Shown piece by piece: positions 1 through 11,059 of a stretch of 64,000 bases of DNA. The DNA comes from Leptoclinus maculatus. Taxonomy: Eukaryota > Chordata > Actinopteri > Perciformes > Stichaeidae. The position numbers and the translations under genes were made by a program. Location: assembly GCA_032191485.1 (NCBI GenBank), contig JAVDOI010000173.1:235001-299000 (forward strand), read 5' to 3'. Under the pieces are notes generated by a model. The model was not told the origin of the DNA and did no database searches. It saw only the letters and a list, made by a program, of their open reading frames with translations. Position 1 is the first letter of the stretch. Each line of letters opens with the position of its first letter.

Positions 1-411
1 CTTTCTACAAAATAAAAGCATCCTTCAGACATAGAGAGTCGTCCTCTCTGAGGCAGCAGGTTACAATCACACTGATTTATTCCATGTGATTATCTTTGTA
101 ACATCAACAGTGTTGGTCCCAACGAGGCCTAAGTCCCTCCTACGTCTGCTAGATTAACCTCTGTGAGAAAACGACTTCCACAAAGTGATCTTAAACTGTG
201 ACTAACATTTGCATCTACAATCTGTCCGGCTTTCATTGTCTGACTTCAGTGTCCCAACATCAACGGGTTCATCCTCCGGGCTCTAGACGGGGTCGGGGAG
301 GAATGTCGGAGGGACTCAAGAGAAGTGCAAAACGTCCCCTCTGTAAACGTGAGACATGTCACATGTTTCCTTTTGGTCTGAATGTTAATTAGCGTTTAGC
401 AGTTAGTTCAC

Positions 412-453
412 CTGTGTTGACTCCGGTCACCACGCCCTCCATCGTCTTGTTCC
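412..453 (-). CDS. sncg: Synuclein coding exon 2
   Basis: A 42-nt exon between a tgtccccag acceptor and a gtgaac donor, in phase with exon 1 (shared Gly codon). It reads [14 protein letters not shown], a KTKEGV-like repeat. Its length equals the 42-nt exon found in this position in other synucleins. Confidence 0.9.
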
Positions 454-541
454 CTGGGACAGAGAGAAACACAAAGTCATGGTGGAACCTTTCAATGATC
501 GCAGTGTTGTGATAGAGATGGGCCTTTAATTCTCATTTATT

Positions 542-607
<66 letters not shown>

Positions 608-3600
608 ATATTCATAGGTAGGCAGCAAACAGACTGCATGTCATGAGCTGCCATGACTCTGGGCTGCTTCATCAGAAGTTTCAGATTCATTGTGTTTGTT
701 TTTAAGTAAAACATCTGGGTCACACGTGAGGGAATGAAAGCTTTGGTCCACTTTTAGTTGCAGCTTCAACAATCAAACAGACTCTGGATCTGACCTGGTT
801 TCCTCTGCAGAGACTGAATTATTCACTCTGCTTCATGATGATTTCATTCTTTTGTTCCTAAGTTATTCGTCCTAGTCTATTCAGGCTCTGATTGGGCCTC
901 ACGTGCCTTTGGTTTTCACATCAGTGTCTGGTGGACTTGTTGTTGTTTACTTGGTCTGCAGTGGGATTCTTCTCTCAGTGGGCGTCGAGCTGGTCGGACA
1001 TGTGACCCATCAAACTGAACAGACTCTTTGTGTGAGTGAACAAGTACAGAAACAGGCAGCAGACCACTCTAGCTGATGTTCTGCTGCACATCCAGTCAGT
1101 TACAGGAAGAACCAGAGAGGATGCATATTTGATGAGTCCGCAGGTTTTATCTCCTCTAATGGATGCTTTGTCTACTCTGATGTGAAGGACTGTGCATCAG
1201 AGAAATCATAATCAATAAACAATTATTATGATGTCATCTTTGCAAAATGTGCACTGGACGCATGGGAGGACAGTCTAGTGTCTAGTTCAGGTGTCTGTAA
1301 TAACAGTAGGACAGTCTAGTGTCTAGTTCAGGTGTCTGTAATAACAGTAGGACAGTCTAGTGTCTGTGGTTACTTCAGGTGTCTGTAATAACAGTAGGAC
1401 AGTCTAGAGTCTGTGATGAGTTCAGGTGTCTGTAATAACAGTAGGACAGTCTAGTGTCTGTGATGAGTTCAGGTGTCTGTAATAACAGTAGGACAGTCTA
1501 GTGTCTGTGGTTAGTTCAGGTGTCTGTAATAACAGTAGGACAGTCTAGTGTCTGTGATTAGTTCAGGTGTCTGTAATAACAGTAGGACAGTCTAGTGTCT
1601 GTGATGAGTTCAGGTGTCTGTAATAACAGTAGGACAGTCTAGAGTCTGTGATGAGTTCAGGTGTCTGTAATAACAGTAGGACAGTCTAGAGTCTGTGATG
1701 AGTTCAGGTGTCTGTAATAACAGTAGGACAGTCTAGAGTCTGTGATGAGTTCAGGTGTCTGTAATAACAGTAGGACAGTCTAGTGTCTGTGATGAGTTCA
1801 GGTGTCTGTAATAACAGTAGGACAGTCTAGAGTCTGTGATGAGTTCAGGTGTCTGTAATAACAGTAGGACAGTCTAGAGTCTGTGATGAGTTCAGGTGTC
1901 TGTAATAACAGTAGGACAGTCTAGTGTCTAGTTCAGGTGTCTGTAATAACAGTAGGACAGTCTAGTGTCTGTGGTTACTTCAGGTGTCTGTAATAACAGT
2001 AGGACAGTCTAGTGTCTAGTTCAGGTGTCTGTAATAACAGTAGGACAGTCTATTGTCTGTGGTGAGTTTCAGTGTCTGTAATAACAGTAGGACAGTGTAG
2101 AGTATTTCCACACTGTGGTATTAGTACTTCACTCTAACAGAGTATTTTCACACTGTGGTATTAGTACTTCACTCTAACAGAGTATTTTCACACTGTGGTA
2201 TTAGTACTTCACTCTAACAGAGTATTTTCACACTGTGGTATTAGTACTTCACTCTAACAGAGTATTTTCACACTGTGGTATTAGTACTTCACTCTAACAG
2301 AGTATTTTCACACTGTGGTATTAGTACTTCACTCTAACAGAGTATTTTCACACTGTGGTATTAGTACTTCACTCTGCCGGTCATGTGACTTCCTGTTTGG
2401 CCTCATGGTGGCGCTGCTGAAGACCTCTAATGTTCTAAACTCAAAGAGTCCTTTTTCCTGGAAGAGAGCTCCAGCTGAGGAGCTCCGTCCATCCCTCCAT
2501 CTCTCCTTTTATCTCTCCATTCATCTCTCCCCCTCCCTCCATCCCCCCTCCCTCCATCTCTCCTTTTATCTCTCCATTCATCTCTCCCCCCCTCCCTCCA
2601 TCTCTCCTTTTATCTCTCCATTCATCTCTCCCCCTCCCTCCATCTCTCCTTTTATCTCTCCATTCATCTCTCCCCCCCTCCCTCCATCTCTCCTTTTATC
2701 TCTCCATTCATCTCCCCCTCCCTCCATCTCTCCTCATTCTTCCCTCGTTCCTGTAAACACTTCCACATCTATACATTTAAATATGAAAGATTCAGCTTCC
2801 TGTTTTAAACTCAAGTCTTCATTTTATACCAAAATAAAACAGATCACAATCTTTAATGTGTACTTTGATGTGAAAATGACCTTTTTCTACATCAAGTCAT
2901 CCCTCCATCGTTCTCTCCATCTTTTCCTCCCTCGTTCCTGCTCCAAGTGAAGCTCCACATCCTCACATTTAATGTCACGATGAATCTCTTTTTCTGAAAT
3001 CAATATTTTAAAGATTCAGCTTCCTGTCCTCCGCCCAGCCCTCCCTCCCTCCCTCCCTCCCTCCTCCCAGTTTGTTCTTGAACTGCACTCATCCTCCCCC
3101 CATCCCTCCTTCTTTTTCCATAAAAAGGCCTCTGGATCTGAACATTTAACTATTTATATTAATTTAATGTGTCGTTTCCTGTCAAATGTAACTTTCTCTC
3201 TTTTATTTCCTTCTCTCTCTCTCTCATCACTTCATCCTTTTTCATCCTTCGTTATCGCTGAATATCTTTAACGCACAATGTCACCATGAATTGCATATTT
3301 TAGGATTCAGCTTCTTGTCCTCCGCCTCACCCTCTCTCCCTCTCCCTCCCTCCCTCTCTCCCTCCATCCCTCCCTCCATCCCTCCTTCGCTTTACTATTC
3401 ACAGATTTGATGAATTTAACTTTTCCTTTTTCAGTTCACTCCCTCACTGTCCCTCCCTTCATCTCTCCATCATCCCCTCTTTCCTCCTCACTCTGTCACT
3501 TTTCCTATCCCAGCTTTTACTTTTTCATCCATCCGTCTCACTTTCTTACAGTGTACAGTTTGTTAAATATCCCTTTCCCTCCATCCCTCCATCCCTCCAT

Positions 3601-3744
3601 CCCTCCCTCCCTCCCCCTCTCACCGACATAGAAGACTCCCTCCTTGGTCTTGGTAGCGGCCTCACCCACGCCGGCCTTCGTCTTCTCGGCGGCGGCCACG
3701 ACTCCATCCTTCGCCATAAAGAGTCCCTTCTTCAGAGCGTCCAT
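412..3744 (-). CDS. sncg: Synuclein gene, 5-prime part (two coding exons; the rest is beyond the left edge)
   Basis: Synucleins are small, lipid-binding, intrinsically disordered neuronal proteins built from KTKEGV-type repeats. Exon 3744-3624 encodes residues 1-40 plus one base, starting [14 protein letters not shown] and containing KTKAGV and KTKEGV repeats. Exon 453-412 continues in frame with [14 protein letters not shown]. The exon lengths (121 and 42 nt) and phases match the first two coding exons of vertebrate synucleins, and both introns have GT-AG ends. The joined reading frame is open. The 3.2-kb intron is filled with minisatellites. The acidic tail, which separates alpha, beta and gamma types, is not in the window. 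The GVVTGVNT segment looks most like a fish gamma-type (possibly sncgb), but beta cannot be excluded. Membership of the family is very secure; the paralogue is inferred. Confidence 0.88.
551..602. repeat. (TA)n microsatellite
   Basis: An almost pure TA dinucleotide run of about 50 bases inside the synuclein gene, just upstream (gene sense) of coding exon 2. Confidence 0.9.
1267..2094. repeat. 47-bp minisatellite in synuclein intron
   Basis: About 18 head-to-tail copies of a 47-bp unit beginning ggacagtctagtgtctgtga. Some copies are 8 bp shorter (tgtctagttcagg variant). Copies differ by only a few bases, so the array is young or homogenised. Confidence 0.93.
2095..2372. repeat. 40-bp minisatellite in synuclein intron
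   Basis: About seven nearly identical 40-bp units (agagtattttcacactgtgg and 20 further bases), directly abutting the 47-bp array. Confidence 0.93.
2490..2738. repeat. Pyrimidine-rich minisatellite (about 42 bp unit)
   Basis: Repeated ccctccctccatctctcct / tttatctctccattcatctc units with small length changes. Further simple CCCT and CCAT tracts follow at 3040-3064, 3330-3385 and 3570-3618. They are all in the synuclein intron and open spurious Pro/Ser/Leu reading frames. Confidence 0.85.
3624..3744 (-). CDS. sncg: Synuclein coding exon 1 (start codon exon)
   Basis: The ATG is at 3744-3742 and the exon ends ...TATGTCG before a gtgagag donor at 3623. It is 121 nt, the usual length for the synuclein start exon. 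It encodes the N-terminal amphipathic repeats. The start is fixed by the conserved MDxxKKG N-terminus. Confidence 0.92.
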
Positions 3745-3750
3745 GATGCT

Positions 3751-3822
3751 TTCTTCTTCTTCTTCTTCTTCTTCTTCTTCTTCTTCTTCTTCTTCTTCTT
3801 CTTCTTCTTCTTCTTCTTCTTC
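3751..3822 (-). repeat. (GAA)24 trinucleotide repeat in the synuclein 5-prime leader
   Basis: On the coding strand 24 perfect GAA/AAG units end six bases before the start codon. No acceptor with a pyrimidine tract lies between repeat and ATG, so the repeat is probably transcribed as 5-prime UTR. The purine-only tract is prone to length change. Confidence 0.8.
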
Positions 3823-3924
3823 TGTGGTTTTTTTTCTCTTCTGTCTCTCTGTCTTCCTCTGGTCCGTCTGCCTCGGTCGTCTCTTCTCTTCTCGTCTGTC
3901 AGCAATCTGTTCTTCCTACTAATG

Positions 3925-4265
3925 GACAAGAGAGAGAGAGAGGGAGGGAGAGAGAGAGGGAAGGGGTGGAGAGAGGGCACATGAGACAGAGAGGGAGGGA
4001 GTGATATATGGAAGTAACACGGGACTCTTGTGCAGTAGAGAGAGAGAGAGAGGGAGGGGGGGAGAGAGAGAGGGAGGGGGGGGAGAGAGAGAGGGGGGGG
4101 GGAGAGAGAGGGAGGGGGGGGGAGAGAGAGAGAGGGGGGGGAGAGAGAGAGGGAGGGGGGGAGAGAGAGAGAGGGGGGGAGAGAGAGAGAGGGGGAGAGA
4201 GAGAGGGAGGGGGAGAGAGAGAGAGAGGGGGGGGAGAGAGAGAGAGAGAGGGGGGGAGAGAGACT
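3925..4265. repeat. (AG)n/(G)n polypurine tract
   Basis: About 340 bases that are almost only A and G on the plus strand (gagaga interspersed with runs of up to nine G). The tract lies just upstream of the synuclein leader and could form triplex or quadruplex DNA in the promoter area. No gene is seen from here to 4350; an AAG repeat lies at 4322-4343. Confidence 0.9.
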
Positions 4266-4349
4266 GGTGAGAGAAGAAGAAGAGAGAGAAGGAAAGAAAC
4301 AAGTAGATGAAAGGGTAGAAAAAGAAGAAGAAGAAGAAGAAGCAGAATG

Positions 4350-4900
4350 TTGGGTGATCATGCGCTGCTCTTTATTCTACTTCATGCAGAACTGAGACAT
4401 CAAATGTCTGAAAGATGCAACATAATATCTGTAGAATGTGATAAATGTATCAGAGAACATCCCCGAACATCTGGAAAATATTTACATTTAAATGTCAAGA
4501 CAATATCTAAAATGTATGAGTAGAGTTGATGAAGAATATCACTAAATAATGTCCGTGTGATGAACCATGAATATCAGGGAAACATCTGAAATATGTCAGT
4601 GAAATATTGAGAGATGTCTGTGATGTGTCGGTGGATAATACACACACGGTGTACAGTAGAATACATAATTCATGTCTTTGTACACTAGTGTAACTAGAGG
4701 AACCACACACACACACATGAGGATGAGTCTGATGACAGTAGATCAAGTTAGATTCTACTTTAACGACGCAACAGAAGAAGAAGAAGCTTCCTGTAGTCTG
4801 ACAGCAGGGTTTGTATCTGGTCCATGGACGTGTTGTCCAGGACTCTGCTCATCACAACACATACTAGTGGAAGTCAAAGGATGTTCACAACACCATGTGA
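4350..4900. other. No gene seen
   Basis: Unique-looking AT-rich sequence with a weak internal repetition of atatctgaaatg-like words at 4420-4620. No conserved reading frame or splice signals recognised. Confidence 0.5.
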
Positions 4901-4903
4901 TAG

Positions 4904-5115
4904 AACATAGAACATACAACATACAACATACAACATAGAACATAGAACATAGAACATAGAACATAGAACATAGAACATAGAACATAGAACATACAACATA
5001 CAACATACAACATAGAACATAGAACATAGAACATAGAACATAGAACATAGAACATACAACATACAACATACAACATACAACATACAACATACAACATACA
5101 ACATACAACATAGAA
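4904..5115. repeat. 9-bp tandem array (acatagaac / acatacaac)
   Basis: About 23 copies of a 9-bp unit in two sequence variants that alternate in blocks of three to seven (a higher-order pattern). Because 9 is a multiple of three, all frames stay open and give spurious CMLYVV-type proteins. Confidence 0.92.
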
Positions 5116-5267
5116 CAGGCATCGCTTTAATACGTGAAGTACTCCTCGTTGTACTTCTACTGTGTGTTATCAGTACTATTAGTACAGTAAAGGACCGGAG
5201 TACTCTTAATGATGTCATCATCATGCTAACTGTAGCTGCATCAGTGTTGATGTGAGGATGAATGATC

Positions 5268-5911
<644 letters not shown>

Positions 5912-6905
5912 GTTAGATATGGATCCTGACGGTTCAGCATTGGCTTCAGATGTTTGACCCTTGAAGTCTAAGACCTCCTCTGAAGACCTGCTTACTGTCT
6001 CTGGAGGGGAACCAAAGCCAGCTTTAGTGCCCGCTCAGCTGAAATCACACGAATCAACCTTCTTTCTCTCACTTTCAATAAAGACCTGTAGCTTCACTTC
6101 TCTCAGTGACACAGTGAGGCAGCAGCTGATAAGACAGATATTAGATGAGAACATGAAACCATGATACCTATTAACATGGGGATGAATGGAGTATCGTGAC
6201 AAAATGAATGCAGATAAGAGCAGGAACTCTGAGACCTGCAGAGTCTGATGTCTCTGCTTCTGCTGCCGGATCGATGTCTCCTTTAAAGAAAGGAAATGTC
6301 GACGGCTTTCTTTGGTTTCGTCTTCTGAAGTAAAAACAAACTGAAGCTGCAGAACTCACATTATGACACAAATACAGTATTTGTGATGAGTAGGACTTGG
6401 AATGGAGTCATGCTGAAGTGGAAACGATCTTCCAGCTCATCATCGGCTTAAAGAAGTGTAACAAACATCTGTTGTGTCTAACAATGAACAGCTGTCTCCT
6501 GTAGTCAGGACACAACGGCAGTCTGAGCAGATGAAGTTTACTGAGCACAATGATTACAGAGAGGCATGTAACACACACACACACACACACACTCAATTAG
6601 CAGGCCGGTGTGGGATTCCTCACTCAGGTGATTGGGGCGTTGAACCCTGAGGCCCTCAGAGGCTCCTCAGACTCAGAGGGCTGATGAACCGTTCATCTGA
6701 CAGCAGCTTCATGTTGAGGTTCACTGGATTAACACGTACGAGTCCTTCAGACACGTTCACATCAACGATGTTCTTCAACAGACCACGAGGTCGATCACAG
6801 ATTACTGATGATGAAACATTCTGCACACTTAACACCCAGTGAACAGCTATTTATGGAATCTATTCATTTATTTAGGCAGCAAAGCATACATACTGTATAT
6901 ACATA

Positions 6906-6948
<43 letters not shown>

Positions 6949-7240
6949 ATATTCCTGACATTAGTACATTTCGAGTGGTTTTCAGCCTCTCTGTAGTCAT
7001 GTTGTTGTGCTCATGTTGTGCTCGTTTTGAGTCTCTTGTAGTCGTGTTGTGTCATTCTAGACGTGTTGTGTCGTTGTTGCTTTAACAGTATTTGTGTTTC
7101 TTTCATTGTCTCTCTGCCAACAGATACTAACTGTCGTCTCCTAACCTCTACTGATGGAACCAGTCAGTAACCCATCCATGACACCAACCAGCTACCGCCA
7201 ACCTCTGGAGACACAACAGAGCGCTCACAAATACTTTGAA
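5912..7240. other. No gene seen; small microsatellites only
   Basis: Contains (AC)11 at 6570-6592 and (TA)n at 6904-6944. I see no conserved reading frame, RNA gene or transposon ends. Confidence 0.5.
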
Positions 7241-7245
7241 TATAT

Positions 7246-7266
7246 AAAGAGTGTGTGAGTGTGTGT

Positions 7267-7313
<47 letters not shown>

Positions 7314-7351
7314 TGTGAGTGTGTGTGTGAGTGTGTGTGTGTGCGTGCGTG

Positions 7352-7385
<34 letters not shown>

Positions 7386-7604
7386 AGTGTGTGTGTGTGT
7401 GTGCGTGTGTGAGTGTGTGTGTGTGTGAGTGTGTGTGTGTGAGTGTGTGTGTGTGTGTGAGTGTGTGTGTGTGAGTGTGTGTGTGTGCCACAACAACAAA
7501 TATGAATTCAGCTGTGGATAAAAGGCCTGTTGTGTTCGTGTCATTGAGTTGAAGCTGATTCATCTGAATTAAAGACTTCATTGTCTGTTAACACACACAC
7601 ACAG

Positions 7605-7636
<32 letters not shown>

Positions 7637-7691
7637 ACACTCTCACACACACACACACACACTCACACACACACACACACTCACACACACA

Positions 7692-7736
<45 letters not shown>

Positions 7737-7804
7737 ACACACACACATACACACACACACAGACATACACACACACTCACACACAGACACACACACACAC
7801 ACAC
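7246..7804. repeat. Opposed (GT)n and (AC)n microsatellites
   Basis: A (GT)n tract with GA interruptions (7246-7488) is followed by about 100 unique bases and then an (AC)n tract with GA interruptions (7590-7804). The two tracts are inverted relative to each other and could pair as an imperfect hairpin of roughly 200 bp per arm. Confidence 0.9.
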
Positions 7805-8305
7805 TGTATTAAAACACAGCCGTGGAGTAAAAAATATGTTTACTGAAGTTTTGTACTTCATTATTTCATCTACTTTGTGTTTCCTTATACTCTGTAGTTC
7901 ATTTATATGATGATAGATTACTTTATATTAATATTGTACATGAAACACATGAACCTTATAACACTGTGTTGGAGTTTAAACCTGAGCTCTCTGACCTGAT
8001 GTTACACGTCATCCTCTAAACATCATCCTCCTCTTTCTGCTGGTGACCATCAGAGAAACACCTGAATACAGAATTCACTTCTCACATTATAACTTCATTT
8101 GTATCACACGTTTCAAGCAGAGATGTAACTCAGAGTGTTCTAAGCTCTCAATGAAACATGTCTCAATACGATCACTGTGAGCCACACTGCATCGTTTACA
8201 GTGTGACGACCGTTACACCGTTACATATACAGTAATACGGTAATGTTGCTTTGATGTGTTGGTCCTGTAAGACTGAAGCAGCTTTAGTCAGTCCTGTCGG
8301 AGACT

Positions 8306-8850
8306 TTGGGTTCCTTAGATTAGATTAGTTCCTTTAAACTTAGATTAGTTCCTTTAAACTTAGATTAGTTCCTTTAAACTTAGATTAGTTCTAGTTAATC
8401 TTAGATTAGTTCTAGTTAAATTTAGATTAGTTCTAGTTAAGCTTAGATTAGTTCTAGTTAAGCTTAGATTAGTTCTAGTTAAGCTTAGATTAGTTCTAGT
8501 TAAGCTTAGATTACTTCTAGTTAAGCTTAGATTAGTTCCTTTAAACTTAGATTAGTTCCTTTAAACTTAGATTAGTTCTAGTTAATCTGAGATTAGTTCT
8601 AGTTAAACTTAGATTAGTTCTAGTTTAGCTTAGATTAGTTCTAGTTAAACTTAGATTAGTTCCTTTAAATTTAGATTAGTTCCTTTAAACTTAGATTAGT
8701 TCTAGTTAAACTTAGATTAGTTCTAGTTAAACTTAGATTAGTTCTAGTTAAACTTAGATTAGTTCCTTTAAACTTAGATTAGTTCTAGTTAAGCTTAGAT
8801 TAGTTCTAGTTAAGCTTAGATTAGTTCTAGTTAATCTTAGATTAGTTAAC
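8306..8850. repeat. 20-21 bp minisatellite
   Basis: About 26 copies of cttagattagttctagttaag (21 bp) mixed with a 20-bp variant cttagattagttcctttaaa. The two variants are arranged in blocks, which suggests repeated unequal exchange. The flanks (7805-8300 and 8851-9740) show no gene. Confidence 0.92.
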
Positions 8851-9747
8851 CTTATTTATAAAAACGTTAGAATGATCATCTTTTTAACCCAAAGGAAGAG
8901 ATGGAGTGAATTAATGTTGTACTATTATATTAATATTAATAAAGCACTGATTTTACACCAGGACTGTCCTGTGATGTCTTATTTAGTAACGATTGAACAG
9001 AAGTACCTCATATTATCAGTCAGAACATCTTTTCTTCAGAGATCAGCTGAACCTCTCGAACGCTTCTTGTTCAGGACCCTGATTATGTTTAAGTGACATC
9101 ACATCTGAGTTCAATCGACAGATTTAAAATTAAAGTTAAAGTCGGCTCAAAATACATGAAAACATTCATGATTTCATCATTTATAATCCTCTGCAATAAT
9201 AAACAGAATGAACACCAAATGACTATTTTTTATCACTTAATCTAATGATTGTTAAGTAATCTTTACTTTGTGACTTCTGGAGAAATCAAGAGATTGTTGA
9301 TCAAATATCACTGCAAAGTATCACATTGTTAGTAGAAGAAGAAAAGACTCACGGACACTTTGAGGTTAGAATAAGGAGACTTGTTTATTTCACTTCATAT
9401 ATAGTATTGCTAATAACACATCTATGTTCATTCAGAGATCAGAGAGGGTTGTAATATAGTGAGACTTGCTCTCTCCGGGGACAAGGAATACATGATGTTC
9501 TGTTTGGACACATGAGATGTAGGACCTTCAAGAATGAGAGGAAGCTTGTTGAAGTTCCATCACTCTGTTCAGAGTATTGTTTCATCAACCTCTAGCCATA
9601 CTGGAAAGAGAACACTACAAACACCACCCTGAGGATAAACTCCTACCCACATTCTCCTAACTAACATCAGCTGTGTGTGATCCTGTACACACTGAACTAT
9701 CTGGTCAGCAGAGAGAAGGTTTCTGTAGCAGGAGGAGACTCTCCCTC

Positions 9748-9930
9748 CTACGGAGAACACAGAGACACTGAGGAACCAGAACCAGGACCAGACCTGAACC
9801 AGAACCCAGGATAAAGAGGTTCAGTGAATGTGGTGTTGAAGGTGTGGAGGTGGATCAGTGTGTCAGAGGAGACTCTGTAGAAGGAGAGAGCCAGCAGGAC
9901 AGTCCACATACACTGCTACTCTACCAGAGG

Positions 9931-9965
<35 letters not shown>

Positions 9966-10353
9966 GAGGAGGAGGAGGAGGAGGAGGAGGAGGAGGAGGA
10001 GGAGGAGGAGGAGATGAGTGTTCTTGTCTTATTGTGATAAACATAGTAACCATCATCAGAGCACTCCAGACTCCAGGACTGATCATTCCCTCCAAACCTA
10101 CAGTCCTCACTGTATCCTTTCCTTCTGATTCCTCTGTAACTCACTGACATAGAAACCTCTCCTCTCCACTCAACCTCCCAGTAACAGCGACCAGTCAGAC
10201 CAGTTCTACACAGCAGCTGATACCAGTAGTTAAACCTGTCTGGATGATCAGGATATGACTGATCCTCCATCACATATGTCACCTTCCTGTTGTTGTCAGA
10301 CAGTTTGAGCCATCTGTTCACTGTGTTTGTGTCGAGTGTGAGTTCACAGGAAT
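9748..10353 (-). CDS. NLR B30.2 (PRY-SPRY) exon, frameshifted
   Basis: Opens after a tctccatcag acceptor with SCELTLDTNTVNRWLKLSD (PRY), then CYWEVEWRG and YYVYHNKT (SPRY). The frame breaks near 9892: before it reads VDCPAGSL, after it FYRVSSDTLIHLHTF continues in another frame to PLYPGFWF and a stop at 9750-9748, the normal family C-terminus. Without correction translation stops at 9863, about 40 residues early. A GGA repeat adds a long serine run inside the SPRY fold. Confidence 0.85.
9929..10014. repeat. (GGA)n plus poly-G inside the B30.2 exon
   Basis: About 24 GGA units and a 14-base G run. On the gene strand this encodes about 25 serines followed by prolines between HNKTRTLIS and SGRVAVYVD, where related proteins have only a few residues. 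Confidence 0.9.
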
Positions 10354-10492
10354 CTGATGGAGAGAACAAGACACAATACAGCTGCAGTTATTAATCTCTC
10401 ATGTGTTTGATGATGACATCAGAGATGTGAATGAGTGATGTCACAGTTTGAAGATGCTTTGTTTTCATGAATCAAACTCAAAGCACACTTAC

Positions 10493-10539
10493 ACTTCCTC
10501 AGACCTGGTCTGAACCATCGGACTCCAGCAGGCTCCACC
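10493..10539 (-). CDS. NLR linker exon before B30.2 (47 nt)
   Basis: Lies between a ctcctttcag acceptor and a gtaagtg donor and reads VEPAGVRWFRPGLRK. It joins LRR phase 2 to the B30.2 exon through a Tyr codon (T|AT). This short exon is characteristic of fish NLR-B30.2 genes. Confidence 0.8.
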
Positions 10540-10559
10540 CTGAAAGGAGGAGGGGGGTC

Positions 10560-11055
10560 AGAGCAGCATGGAAACATGGACATTACATCGCTCTCATACA
10601 CAGAGCTTTGTTATTCATGTTCACATGGAGCACTTATTATTCATCAGCTCATATTCTTGTACTTCACTGGAGCTTCTTCTGATTGGCCCATGACGACAGC
10701 TCATTATGTTCACTTATTCATGATCTATTATTATCAGTATTATATTGACAATCATCATCCATTTCACACTCAGTTTCCTCCACCAGTCAGTCAGTGAATC
10801 ACATGTTTAAACCTGCATCCATTGATTTCTTTGTCCACTTGTGGTTCAGTGAGAACAAGCTGTAAACACAACATGTGACATATTATCATCTTATAAAGTA
10901 GTCGTGTTGGTTCCGGGTCGTGGTCTCACGTGAGTCTCACTGCATGGGCTGAGTCACTTTGTTAATAGAACCTCTAGAAGTTCAAACCAACGGATGTACG
11001 ACCTTTGAACTAGTGAACAAGTAGCTGATTACCTGTGAAATCTCTGACATCTAAA
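10560..11055. other. NLR intron sequence, nothing recognised
   Basis: AT-rich unique sequence between the linker exon and the L1-like fragment. No coding or structural feature seen. Confidence 0.45.
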
Positions 11056-11059
11056 CCCA

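Noticed and set aside
1267..2372. CRISPR-like array
   Set aside because: Units are contiguous direct repeats without unique spacers, in a vertebrate intron; the same holds for the other minisatellites.
3407..4361. Ser/Pro/Leu-rich frames around the synuclein exon
   Set aside because: Translations of CCCT, TTC and AG repeats; the real exon is only 3624-3744.
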